Positions 1 to 8,272 of a stretch of 64,000 bases of DNA are shown piece by piece. Source of the DNA: Deltaproteobacteria bacterium (GTDB taxonomy: Bacteria; Desulfobacterota; Desulfuromonadia; Geobacterales; Pseudopelobacteraceae); the NCBI GenBank assembly GCA_021780495.1, contig JAJXYO010000027.1:1-64000 (forward strand), in the 5' to 3' direction. The notes below the pieces were generated by a model. It saw only the letters and a program-made list of their open reading frames with translations. It was not told the origin of the DNA and did not search any database. Every line of letters begins with the position of its first letter. Position 1 is the stretch's first letter. The position numbers and the translations under genes are program-made.

Positions 1-28
1 GTGGACGATGCCAATCAGAGACTGGAAG

Positions 29-661
29 TCAGCACTGAATCAATTCAGCATAATTTTTGAAGACAGAATGCCTGTATTGTAAAAGACCGAAAAAACCATT
101 TACACAAATGGATTGACAGGCCCTAAAATACTCCCTCGCTGCCCCTTGCAGAAACACGGCATTCGTCATGCCGTTCCTTCCCCAGTTCCATCCGTTACTT
201 GCACCGTTGAGGTATAAAAATTCAACGAAATCCGCATCACCATACTCTGGTTCCTTGATGCTTGCCAACAATTCATTCTTCTGGTCAGCCGTGATTCCTT
301 CCGGAAATTCCAGGTACAGCACATCTCTCATCCTGAGCATGAGCGGCGTCCAGGACGCTTTACCCTCTTCATCGCTCCAGGTAAATGCATACAGGTCCAA
401 AATTTCGATAAGCCCGAATCGCTTTGTGGAACTTGGATCAAAGTCAATGATAAGCCTTCGGGTTTGGCTGGATTCTGTACCTGCTGTATAAAGCTGGATT
501 AATTCATCCGCATCCACATGCCATCCCTGATCTAACGGACAACCGCGATTTTGCCACGCTTCATGAATCAGGTTATAGCCCGCCAAACTGAAGGTTTCGC
601 CTGTGAATGTCAGTATCGATGTACCTTCTATTGTCGCTCTTTCAAAGACACAAAATGCCAT
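29..661 (-). CDS. hypothetical protein, accessory region
   Basis: This 210-residue protein is not one I recognise, and no enzyme motif or membrane segment is evident. It is mixed acidic and aromatic, with a Trp/Gly/Asn-rich stretch near residue 160 (NGWNWGRNGMTN). The last 30 or so residues, after AREYFR, are Cys- and Phe-rich and differ in style from the rest, so the natural C-terminus may have been altered by a frameshift or rearrangement. It is the last of four minus-strand accessory genes. Such small soluble acidic proteins in clusters are often immunity or defence accessories, but nothing here proves that. Confidence 0.6.
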   Translation of the reverse strand: MAFCVFERATIEGTSILTFTGETFSLAGYNLIHEAWQNRGCPLDQGWHVDADELIQLYTAGTESSQTRRLIIDFDPSSTKRFGLIEILDLYAFTWSDEEGKASWTPLMLRMRDVLYLEFPEGITADQKNELLASIKEPEYGDADFVEFLYLNGASNGWNWGRNGMTNAVFLQGAAREYFRACQSICVNGFFGLLQYRHSVFKNYAELIQC

Positions 662-678
662 AGTTGCCTTCGTTCTGT

Positions 679-969
679 CTAAAACAACCCCATCTTCACA
701 TAATCCGCTTCATCCCGCGGAAAGTGATCCTGCTCAGTCCACCCCTCCTCCTTGAGGTCCGAGACGATATGCCGCCGTGCCACCTCTCCCGCTTCCGGGC
801 CGAAGAGGGCCACGGCCTCCAGAATGCCTGATTCATGGTGCCGTTTCCGGCGGTGGCGGAAACCATACTCCGGTGTACCGGCAAATTCATCCAGCCAACA
901 ATGAACCTCTTCATACGGCTTGCCGAAGAGTCGGAGTGACTCAGTACAATGGTATTCAAATCTGGGCAT
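679..969 (-). CDS. DUF6915-like small protein
   Basis: This 96-residue protein has a pattern resembling the DUF6915 family: a His-Cys-Trp-Leu-Asp segment near residue 23, then a basic RHRRKRHHESGI stretch near residue 38 and an FG motif near residue 56. The family function is unknown to me. The clustered His and Arg residues suggest a metal- or nucleic-acid-binding site, which is inference. The gene lies 17 bp upstream of the 210-residue hypothetical and may be co-transcribed with it. The family match is from memory of the motif only. Confidence 0.6.
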   Translation of the reverse strand: MPRFEYHCTESLRLFGKPYEEVHCWLDEFAGTPEYGFRHRRKRHHESGILEAVALFGPEAGEVARRHIVSDLKEEGWTEQDHFPRDEADYVKMGLF

Positions 970-998
970 GGCTATTGGTTCCTAATTTGATCAACGCG

Positions 999-1676
999 TC
1001 AACAGCACCTGAACGGAACCGTCCCCATCTTTTTTGAATGGGTCATATGTTCAATGGGTGTCCAATGGGTAAAGAGATATTTTCCAGGCACATATTCTTC
1101 AGGGAGATGTTCATATGTCCACGCCTGGAAGCCGGCCAGCAGCCTGATTGATTTTGACAACGCATCAAATTCAGGTTCGATAATGAAATAGGGTACGCCG
1201 CCCCAGGGAGCAAAGAGCAGTGGCTCCACTCTGTATTCATCGAACATAATGTCAAGAATTGATGCCAGTGAGATATCAGTCCATTTGGCGTCCCCGGAAT
1301 CAAACAATAAATCCCCAATTCCTTCATTCTTCTCAATGAGAATAATGTTTATTCCAAGTTTCGTACATGCTGTCTCATACGCCATGTGATCTTCGGTAAG
1401 CACTGAATCTCCGTTATTCATACAGTCTTCCGAAAGAATAATAACATTTACATCTTCTCTTTGCAGCCTTTGCATAAGATCCAATGCGTCTTCAAATCTC
1501 CACTCTTCAACGGGCATATAATAGCTCAATGGGGTGTCAAAGGCAGATGAATCTTCATGCTGACAAACAGCCGCAAGACGAAGCGGTTTTGACAATTTAT
1601 TCGCAAGATGTGGCAGCAGTTTTTCCGTAAATTGGCAAGCGATGTATTGTGAACGAGCGCTGATACGAATATTCAT
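999..1676 (-). CDS. hypothetical protein, accessory region
   Basis: A protein of 225 residues that I do not recognise. I chose the ATG at 1676 because AAGGGG lies 5 bases upstream; an in-frame ATG at 1700 would add 8 residues. It looks soluble, with a possible alpha/beta pattern: hydrophobic strands near residues 80-87 (VNVIILSED) and 110-118 (INIILIEK) resemble a Rossmann-like or TIR/receiver-like fold. No catalytic motif can be named. It has no signal peptide, and its neighbours are also uncharacterised. Confidence 0.55.
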   Translation of the reverse strand: MNIRISARSQYIACQFTEKLLPHLANKLSKPLRLAAVCQHEDSSAFDTPLSYYMPVEEWRFEDALDLMQRLQREDVNVIILSEDCMNNGDSVLTEDHMAYETACTKLGINIILIEKNEGIGDLLFDSGDAKWTDISLASILDIMFDEYRVEPLLFAPWGGVPYFIIEPEFDALSKSIRLLAGFQAWTYEHLPEEYVPGKYLFTHWTPIEHMTHSKKMGTVPFRCC

Positions 1677-1740
1677 GATTTCCCCTTGGGAATCCAACAT
1701 GCTATGCTGCTACTTGACTGTTAACTGAGTCGTTTGGCTT

Positions 1741-2547
1741 TTAGTTTTGGTTGATCTCAATAAACTTCTGATGACGAATCTGAATATCCACCCAAATGGT
1801 GCCGATTCCGCAAAGATGTTTGAGCGGCGCTTCTGAGTGCGACTGAAGCCTGTGAAACAGCCAGCAATGGGGAATGTTGAATAATGGATTGTTCCGTATT
1901 TCCGGATTCTTTGCACCTCTCGCATCGTTCCAGTTCATTTTTTCTTGTTTTCGTTCTCTTCTAATCCACTTTTCCAGATAATCTGGCCGGGCCGTTTTAC
2001 TGTAATGATCCTTGAATATGAAGTTATCGTCATCATCGCGGCTCAAAGGATGATCCTCGCGTAGCAGAAAGCAAATTTCCACTTCGATTTCAAAATCGTC
2101 CAGAAAAGGATTCTTCTGTTCCTGTCTTGCATGAATTTCTTGATTCAAGCGGTAACACTCTGTGTTGATGTCATGTCCAAGTGTGCACAAACGGTCGTTA
2201 AGCTCAATCATGGAACGCACCTCATCATCTGAAAGGCTCCAATCCCATTTGTCTTGGTGATATCGGAGACAGGCGTCAATAGCGGGCTGCATCTGGTCAG
2301 AAGGAATCACTTTATAAATCCGCTCGCTACCATAACGGATACCGCACGGTTCTTTGAGTAGAAGTGCAGAAATTTCATCCGGGGTCTCCAAAATGCCAAA
2401 ACAATAGCAAACTTTGCTGTAAAGAACCGCAACATCCTCGTCACGAAATTCAAATCGAATTTGTGACGGCAGATAATATCGGCGAATATATGCACCGGTC
2501 TCACATCTTTTTTGTGTTCCCCAATATGATTTAGCTACGCTTTCCAT
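1741..2547 (-). CDS. hypothetical protein, accessory region
   Basis: A 268-residue soluble protein that I do not recognise. The start is supported by AAGGA 7 bases before the ATG. The middle (residues 90-170) is rich in charged residues with a long acidic/helical stretch, and the C-terminus has Trp, His and Cys residues without a clear metal motif. It is the first gene of the minus-strand hypothetical cluster and follows the DUF2779 gene by 16 bp, so transcription from the WYL/DUF2779 pair could continue into it. No function is assigned. Confidence 0.55.
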   Translation of the reverse strand: MESVAKSYWGTQKRCETGAYIRRYYLPSQIRFEFRDEDVAVLYSKVCYCFGILETPDEISALLLKEPCGIRYGSERIYKVIPSDQMQPAIDACLRYHQDKWDWSLSDDEVRSMIELNDRLCTLGHDINTECYRLNQEIHARQEQKNPFLDDFEIEVEICFLLREDHPLSRDDDDNFIFKDHYSKTARPDYLEKWIRRERKQEKMNWNDARGAKNPEIRNNPLFNIPHCWLFHRLQSHSEAPLKHLCGIGTIWVDIQIRHQKFIEINQN

Positions 2548-2563
2548 TCAACGTTCCTTCTCT

Positions 2564-4045
2564 CTACAGCGTCCCCATTTTCTCCAAAATCCGCACCATT
2601 GCCAATGTATCCAGTTTGCAGTATTCCCAGAGCGCAGTTCGGACTCTTGCCAACTCGACCGAGTCGTTTGCAGAGTTCATGATATGCCAGGCGTCCATCG
2701 CCGCGCCGCCGTCGGCGATCTCCAGCCCGTCGTAGGTGAGTTCCGGAACAAATGCAGGCAGGACCTCCTTGATGGAGTAGGAACCCTTTGTCCGCCAGAG
2801 ATAAATGGTCCGGTTGCGGAAGGGAACCATGAGATCACAAAAGTTGGCGATCATCTGCTCGATCCGATCCCGATGAGCCGGGAACATCTCGGCCAAACCA
2901 TCAAGCACCCGGATTTCAAAAGACTGGTTCCAGGCGATGATGCAGGAAGCTCCCGGGATGAGGCGCAGAAGCATTTTCAGCAGTTCAGCTCGCGGATCAC
3001 TCCCCGGTTCTCCCAGAAAACCGTGGTGTTCGACCTCACCTCCTGGCTCGTGCTGGATGTGGAGAGAGAATTGGAACGGAACCTGCTGATAGGGACGTAT
3101 CCCATCGAATGAAGGTATGGGCTCCATAAAGGTTTCGAAGTCGAGGAAACAGAGAGGGTAGTTGATGGAATCGAGGAATTCTTTGACGCCTTCCCGGTCG
3201 ATAGAGTCTCGTTCCAATAGGGTCGATTCCACCTGGATTCGCTGTGCATCGTTCAGCATGTCCAGCGGAATGTCAGCTTGTCGGACAATACCTTCACGGT
3301 AGAGCGCGAAACGATCCGCCCCTCTGCCTCTGAGGTCGAAGACCGAGTCTTCGGGGATATTGCGCCAGCAATGCCCCGAAAAATCACATTCATAAGGGTC
3401 GTCGCAGTGGGGGCCGATGCCGATGGCTGGCATATCGCCCACCAGCATTGCTCGCTGGGCGATGATCTCTTGTGGGACAAGCGGCTGAAGCTCTTTAACC
3501 TGAACGGTTATGTCCTCGATGGTGAAGAGTTGCCGCAGGTCCAGCTCGCCCGAACGGACATAGCTGTTGTTAACATGAATGATGGAGACCCTGACCGGCT
3601 CAATCCCGGCTCCCCGAAGGACATGGAGTTGAAGCGCCGCATCGTAGATATGATAATCCTTTACCCCGGTGGATGCCTTCACCTCGTAAAGCTCCCAGCC
3701 GCGCGGACCATGGTGCAGGATATCGGCTTTGACGAAGATGGCATCGTGAAGAAAGGTTGCCTCGTAGATCGTTGCAGTTCTCTCGGCCATCAAGGTCCGG
3801 GTGCGTTCCACTTGCTCATCGTGAGAAAGTCCATCGTAGGGCACCTCCACCCCGCCCGGAAAAAGCTCTTGCGCCAGGTCACCCACAGCAAAACCGGTGG
3901 CAAAGAGGGCGTCCTGGCTTTCGGAAACCTCATCCTTCAATTCGGGGCTGTGCTTGTGCAGCCAAAGAGACTTGTGGCACTGCCGCCCCCGGATATACAG
4001 GGATTTGCTCAGGTAGCTGCTGACCGGTCTAATGTTGTCGTTCAT
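2564..4045 (-). CDS. DUF2779 protein: Cas4-like Fe-S nuclease plus RNase H-fold exonuclease
   Basis: This 493-residue protein has two recognisable halves. Residues 1-230 look like a Cas4/RecB-type PD-(D/E)XK nuclease: D108, E121 and K123 form the catalytic pattern, and C23 with C214, C220 and C226 gives the one-plus-three cysteine layout that holds a 4Fe-4S cluster in Cas4 and AddB. Residues 295-490 carry a DEDDy-like exonuclease pattern: DFETF (D302, E304), a middle motif around N373/E377/D382, and YCKLD (Y475, D479). The start has AAGGAG upstream. It lies 25 bp downstream of a WYL regulator, a pairing common in defence or DNA-damage loci. The substrate is unknown; a role in degrading or processing DNA is inferred. 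Confidence 0.85.
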   Translation of the reverse strand: MNDNIRPVSSYLSKSLYIRGRQCHKSLWLHKHSPELKDEVSESQDALFATGFAVGDLAQELFPGGVEVPYDGLSHDEQVERTRTLMAERTATIYEATFLHDAIFVKADILHHGPRGWELYEVKASTGVKDYHIYDAALQLHVLRGAGIEPVRVSIIHVNNSYVRSGELDLRQLFTIEDITVQVKELQPLVPQEIIAQRAMLVGDMPAIGIGPHCDDPYECDFSGHCWRNIPEDSVFDLRGRGADRFALYREGIVRQADIPLDMLNDAQRIQVESTLLERDSIDREGVKEFLDSINYPLCFLDFETFMEPIPSFDGIRPYQQVPFQFSLHIQHEPGGEVEHHGFLGEPGSDPRAELLKMLLRLIPGASCIIAWNQSFEIRVLDGLAEMFPAHRDRIEQMIANFCDLMVPFRNRTIYLWRTKGSYSIKEVLPAFVPELTYDGLEIADGGAAMDAWHIMNSANDSVELARVRTALWEYCKLDTLAMVRILEKMGTL

Positions 4046-4070
4046 AATGGCTCCTTGGCCTTGCTTACTG

Positions 4071-4976
4071 TTACGTGTTCAGCTCCAACGCCTGCCGTGC
4101 CTGTTCACAGATAAATTCACGATATTCGGGCGGCTCGATAACCCGGAAATATGGCAACCAGCGCGCAACTTGCTGGAAGAAGTCCATCTCGTTTGCCACC
4201 TCCAGGGTGACTATGATGCTACCATCTGCCTTATCTTCTTTGATTTCCTGGGCCGGAAAGAATTGCTTCCGGCGAAAAAAGTGCGCTACCTCCTCATCAA
4301 TTTCCAATGTTACCTTCACAGGGTCCCCCTCATCAAACCAGATGGTGCGGGCCGTGGTAAGCTTGGCTGCCAGCGCTGCAGGAGGCGCCGGAAAGTATTG
4401 GTCTGTTTCCGTAACTACATCAATAAAATCGAGGAGGAATTTTTTCAACTTTCCTTCGTGCCCTGCGACGAGGTACCAGAAACCTCCGGCATGGACAACT
4501 CGGTACGGTTCCACCGTATAATCTGCGTCATAGCGAGTGTACGTGAAGGAGACCATCTTTCTTTCCCGTATGGCAGATTCCAAAGCCAGTCGAATCGCCA
4601 CCAAACTAGCAATTTCCATCCCATCTTCCTGAATGACATGGTAAACCTCATTCACCTGGGCAAGTTTCTGCTTCACTTTCGCGGGGATCGCCGCACGGTC
4701 AGGTCCGAGAACATGGGCAGCATAATCGAGCAGGACATAGAGGAGCGATATCTCCTGGGTATTGAGGATAGAGTCGTTGATCACATACCCTGGCGAGAGG
4801 GAATAGGTGTGCTTTTCCTCGTCGCAGACTACACATGGGAGGACCGAAATATCGTTCAGGTAGCGCTGTGCCGTGCGAACATGGACTTGGAGATCGTCGG
4901 CAACAATCCTTGTCGTGATGCTTCTCTTCTCGTTCAGGAGTTGCAGAAGTCTTACCGCCACATGAAGTTTGTTCAT
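4071..4976 (-). CDS. WYL-domain transcriptional regulator
   Basis: A 301-residue regulator with an N-terminal winged helix-turn-helix (residues 1-60; RTAQRYLNDI recognition helix) and a C-terminal WYL domain showing the FWYLVA motif near residue 165. A WCX-type extension follows. WYL proteins sense ligands, often single-stranded nucleic acid or nucleotides, and control defence or DNA-repair genes. The ATG at 4976 is preferred because a G-rich Shine-Dalgarno-like GGGGG lies just upstream; an ATG at 4991 has none. It probably controls the DUF2779 nuclease just downstream and perhaps the hypotheticals after it. Confidence 0.88.
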   Translation of the reverse strand: MNKLHVAVRLLQLLNEKRSITTRIVADDLQVHVRTAQRYLNDISVLPCVVCDEEKHTYSLSPGYVINDSILNTQEISLLYVLLDYAAHVLGPDRAAIPAKVKQKLAQVNEVYHVIQEDGMEIASLVAIRLALESAIRERKMVSFTYTRYDADYTVEPYRVVHAGGFWYLVAGHEGKLKKFLLDFIDVVTETDQYFPAPPAALAAKLTTARTIWFDEGDPVKVTLEIDEEVAHFFRRKQFFPAQEIKEDKADGSIIVTLEVANEMDFFQQVARWLPYFRVIEPPEYREFICEQARQALELNT

Positions 4977-5188
4977 TCTTGCCCCCGTCATAAATAAGAA
5001 GTATCAGAATGATGCGACAGTTTTTGTCCGACCACAATAAAATATTTAAGATGAGGGTTACGTATCTGATCAGCTGGATAGGACTGTTGTTTCTTAACCC
5101 TCAGCACAAGAGGCTGTATTCGGCGGGGTTGGTATGCAGGGGATAAGATTTCTCAGCATCTCCCGCCCAGCTCGGCTATAATCACCCC

Positions 5189-6061
5189 ATGAGCAATGTT
5201 GCCTTTACCCTGATCGTTATATCAGCCTTCATGCACGCCCTCTGGAACCTGCTGGTCAAGCGCAGCCGACACAAAACCGTCTTTATCTGGTGGATGTTCG
5301 TTGCCTCCGGCGGACTGTTCTCCCTGGTCCTGCTGCTGTTGCCGGAACCGTTTCAGCGTCCCAGCGCCACCACCCTGCTGCTGGTTTCCATCGGCGCGGT
5401 CTGTTTTGTGCTCTATCATCTCTTCAATGGCCGGGCCTACCGGGGTGGCGACCTGTCGGTGGTCTATCCGCTCAGCCAAACCTCGATGATCTATGTGCCG
5501 ATCTGGGGTATAATCCTGCTTGGTGAGCGCCTGTCGATTGCCGGGGTGTGCGGCATCCTGCTGATAATTTCCGGCACCTATGCCATGCAGCTGCAACGAC
5601 TGTCAGTGAGCGACCTGCTGCGCCCCTTCCGCAACCTGAAGAACCGCTCGGTGCGCGATGCCCTGACAGCCGGTTTCATCTACTCTATCGGTTCGATCGC
5701 CGAAAAAACCGGAGTCAGAGACTATTCACCGCTCTACTTTACCTATATCCTGGTGCTGATCATGCTGTTCCTGATGTCCTTCAACATGGTCCGGCCGAAG
5801 TACCGCCCCTTGATCGGAGCGGAACTGCGCGAGCACTGGGGCTTGATCCTCTGCAGCGGTCCGATCATGATGACCTCGTTCCTGACCTTCCGCTACGGCC
5901 TGAACCTGTCGCCGGTCAGTTATGCCGTACCGGTCCGGCAGATCAGCATCGTCATCGGTGTCCTGATCGGCATCATCTTTCTCAAGGAATCCTACGGCAG
6001 GATTCGCCTGGTTTCGGCGCTGCTCATCATGGCCGGTGCCGCGCTGATCCTGCTCGGGTAG
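5189..6061 (+). CDS. EamA/DMT-family transporter
   Basis: A 290-residue membrane protein with about ten hydrophobic segments, consistent with two EamA repeats of five helices each. It belongs to the drug/metabolite transporter superfamily, which exports or imports small metabolites across the inner membrane; the substrate cannot be read from sequence. The segment GRAYRGGDLSVVYPLSQ near residue 85 and the repeat-end motif GVLIGIIFLKE near residue 260 are typical. It is followed after 6 bp by a tRNA nucleotidyltransferase-family gene, so the two probably share a transcript. Confidence 0.85.
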   Translation: MSNVAFTLIVISAFMHALWNLLVKRSRHKTVFIWWMFVASGGLFSLVLLLLPEPFQRPSATTLLLVSIGAVCFVLYHLFNGRAYRGGDLSVVYPLSQTSMIYVPIWGIILLGERLSIAGVCGILLIISGTYAMQLQRLSVSDLLRPFRNLKNRSVRDALTAGFIYSIGSIAEKTGVRDYSPLYFTYILVLIMLFLMSFNMVRPKYRPLIGAELREHWGLILCSGPIMMTSFLTFRYGLNLSPVSYAVPVRQISIVIGVLIGIIFLKESYGRIRLVSALLIMAGAALILLG

Positions 6062-6067
6062 GCAGTC

Positions 6068-7279
6068 ATGGATAGAATGATAACATACATCGCTCAGCTG
6101 TTTCCCGCCGCCCAGCACCGGCGCATCTTCCTGGTGGGAGGCGTTGTCCGCGATCTCGTGCTGGGCCGGGAACCTGTGGATATTGACCTGGCCGCGGCTC
6201 TGACAGCGGAGGAGTTCATTGCAGCGGGTTTCCGGTCGGTGGCCGGCAAAACCACCGCACCGATCTGGTTCCGCTACGACCCGGCTTGCGGCACGATCGA
6301 GGTAACGCCACTCCGGGATGTGGCCGAACTGAGCGCAGACCTGCGGCAACGGGACTTCACCATCAATGCCATGGCAATGACGCTGGACGGAGAGATCATC
6401 GATCCTCTGGCAGGCAGGGCCGATCTGGTGCAACGGCGGCTGCGGGCCTGCTCCTCCGGGACGTTCAGCGCCGATCCTGTGCGCATCTTCCGGGCTTTCC
6501 GCTTCGAGGCCCATGGCTGGGAGATACAGGCGGACGCCGAGCAACAGATTGCGGAACAGGACTGGTCCCTGGCCTGGGCCGCCATCCCGATGGAGCGCTT
6601 CAGCCGCGAGATGCTCAAGGCCTTGGCGGCGAAGGAACCGGAGCGTTTTTTCCGGCGCATGCTGGAGCTGGGGATCGGCAGGCTATACCTGCCGGAACTG
6701 TTCCGCATGCCGGCTGTCCCGGCCGGACCGCTGATCCATCATCCCGAGGGAGATCTCTTTACCCATTCGGTTCAGGTGCTGCAACGGGTGGCCACGGTGA
6801 GCGCTGACCCGCTGACCCGCTTCTGCGCCCTGTTCCACGACCTGGGCAAACTGGCTACCTCGCCTGCCCTGTACCCCAAACATCACGGCCATGACCAGGC
6901 CGGCTTCCAGATGGCACACGAATTCTGCCAACGCCTGCGCGTGCCAGCACACTACGGCAAGGCCTTGTCCTGGATCAGCCGTCTGCATGGGACCTTCAAC
7001 CTGTGGGATTCGTTGCGGGATGCGACCAAGCTGAAGGTAGCCGACCAGGCCATCAAGGCCGGAATCGTGGATATACTGCCCCTGGTGGCGGCGGCCGACA
7101 AGCCGGGCGGCAAAGAGCCGGGTGAGTGGCGCGTAGTGGTTGCTATGGCCAGAATGACGGCCCGTGAACTCGGTATCGGCCTCGACTCCCTGGAGCAACG
7201 GCCACCGTCGAAACGCGCCGGCTTCATATTTCAGGCCAGGCTACGCTACCTGGGAGCACTGCTCAGGGCCAAGGATTGA
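6068..7279 (+). CDS. tRNA nucleotidyltransferase / poly(A) polymerase family protein with HD domain
   Basis: This 403-residue protein has a class II nucleotidyltransferase head: FLVGGVVRDLVLG near residue 20 and VDIDLA near residue 37 supply the catalytic carboxylates, and RDFTINAMA near residue 97 is the family motif. An HD domain (HDLGKLA near residue 258) lies in the C-terminal half. The family adds CCA to tRNA 3' ends or adds A tails to RNA. Geobacter is known to divide C-adding, A-adding and poly(A) activities among separate paralogues, so the exact activity is undecided. A strong terminator follows. Confidence 0.85.
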   Translation: MDRMITYIAQLFPAAQHRRIFLVGGVVRDLVLGREPVDIDLAAALTAEEFIAAGFRSVAGKTTAPIWFRYDPACGTIEVTPLRDVAELSADLRQRDFTINAMAMTLDGEIIDPLAGRADLVQRRLRACSSGTFSADPVRIFRAFRFEAHGWEIQADAEQQIAEQDWSLAWAAIPMERFSREMLKALAAKEPERFFRRMLELGIGRLYLPELFRMPAVPAGPLIHHPEGDLFTHSVQVLQRVATVSADPLTRFCALFHDLGKLATSPALYPKHHGHDQAGFQMAHEFCQRLRVPAHYGKALSWISRLHGTFNLWDSLRDATKLKVADQAIKAGIVDILPLVAAADKPGGKEPGEWRVVVAMARMTARELGIGLDSLEQRPPSKRAGFIFQARLRYLGALLRAKD

Positions 7280-7310
7280 TAAGCGGCGGGATCTCGGCAC
7301 AATCGGTACC

Positions 7311-7355
7311 ACAACACAAAAGCCGCCCCGATATTCGGAGCGGCTTTTGTGTTGT
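7311..7355 (+). terminator. strong rho-independent terminator, likely bidirectional
   Basis: A long near-perfect palindrome begins ACAACACAAAAGCCGC, has a short centre around CCCGATATTCGGA, and ends GCGGCTTTTGTGTTGT. It lies 31 bp after the nucleotidyltransferase stop codon. The stem contains the T-rich tract on both strands, so it can end the plus-strand pair (EamA, nucleotidyltransferase) and also stop transcription arriving from the minus-strand ABC operon. Confidence 0.85.
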
Positions 7356-7375
7356 CATGAGATCACACCTTCGTG

Positions 7376-7501
7376 CTACGGCTGCACCTGCACATCCTTC
7401 TCCCGCACACTTTCGTCGGTCGATGCGCCGTTCGGCACCGTCAGGTTATTGTTGCCAGAGCGCTTGCGCCATAAAAAGGACACTAAGGCGAATCGGCTCA
7501 T
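7376..7501 (-). CDS. possible small protein (41 residues)
   Basis: A short open frame directly downstream of the ABC permease (12 bp after its stop), reading MSRFALVSFLWRKRSG and ending in a Ser/Glu/Val-rich polar tail. It fills the otherwise empty gap before the shared terminator. The Shine-Dalgarno-like AAGGTG is very close to the ATG, and an overlapping GTG at 7504 is an alternative start. The N-terminus is basic and hydrophobic and the rest hydrophilic. No homologue is known to me; it could be chance. Confidence 0.25.
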   Translation of the reverse strand: MSRFALVSFLWRKRSGNNNLTVPNGASTDESVREKDVQVQP

Positions 7502-7513
7502 CACCTTGACCGC

Positions 7514-8272
7514 TTATTCGGACAACTTCCACCTGAAGATCCAGACAGCCGCGACGAATACCAACAGTGCCGTGACCGCCACCTGAACCAGTGAACCATA
7601 AGGGAGGATACCCACGACCAGGGCCTGACGGGCACCTTCAAACAGGGCCGTGGTCGGCAGGGCCCGCACCCAGGGGGCAATGGCGGGTGGATAGGACGAC
7701 AGGGGGAAGAACAGGCCGGACATGAAGATCAAGGGCATGATAAAGACCGCCTCCACCTTGCCGATAGTCTCAGGCTTGTCCATGATCGTGCCGCAGATCA
7801 CACCGGCGCAGGAAAACAGCGCCGACCCCGGCACCAGGAAGATCAGGTAGGCAACCAGGTGTTCCAGCGGGAAACGAAAAGGTGTGATGGCAAAGATGAC
7901 CCCACCCACGACCATCCCCTTGATCAAACCATGGGTAAAACCGGACAGGATCTTGGCGATGACGATTTCGGACACGCTGATCGGCGTCACCCGGTAGGAT
8001 TCGATCGTGAACTGCACCCGCCGGTGAAACCAGAGGCTCCAGACGCTCTCGTTATAGGCGGCATTGACGGCGGTCATGGTGATCAGCCCGGGGGCGATGA
8101 ACAGACCGTAGGGGACACCCTCCACCAGGCCGATATAACCCTGCATGCCGATGCCGAAGGCCAGGTAGATCGTCAGGGGATAAGCCACCACCGCCACCAG
8201 TTCGGACAGGAGGCTGCGGCGCAGCACGAGCATGTCACGTCGCCAGATGGCGAACGAACCGCGCAAGATCAT
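7514..8272 (-). CDS. ABC-2 type transporter permease
   Basis: A 252-residue membrane protein with six hydrophobic segments and the ABC-2 layout of DrrB/NodJ-type permeases: a cytoplasmic N-terminus (IWRRDMLVLRRSL), a central PLIFMSGLFFPLSSYP motif near residue 180, and a final helix. It would form the membrane channel for the ATPase encoded just upstream; their genes overlap by ATGA, indicating translational coupling. Such pairs export drugs, lipids or polysaccharides. The substrate is not determinable here. Confidence 0.88.
   Translation of the reverse strand: MILRGSFAIWRRDMLVLRRSLLSELVAVVAYPLTIYLAFGIGMQGYIGLVEGVPYGLFIAPGLITMTAVNAAYNESVWSLWFHRRVQFTIESYRVTPISVSEIVIAKILSGFTHGLIKGMVVGGVIFAITPFRFPLEHLVAYLIFLVPGSALFSCAGVICGTIMDKPETIGKVEAVFIMPLIFMSGLFFPLSSYPPAIAPWVRALPTTALFEGARQALVVGILPYGSLVQVAVTALLVFVAAVWIFRWKLSE

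Noticed and set aside
3278-4114. Antisense open frame over the DUF2779 gene
   Set aside because: Opposite a protein with clear motifs; no start signal or homology.
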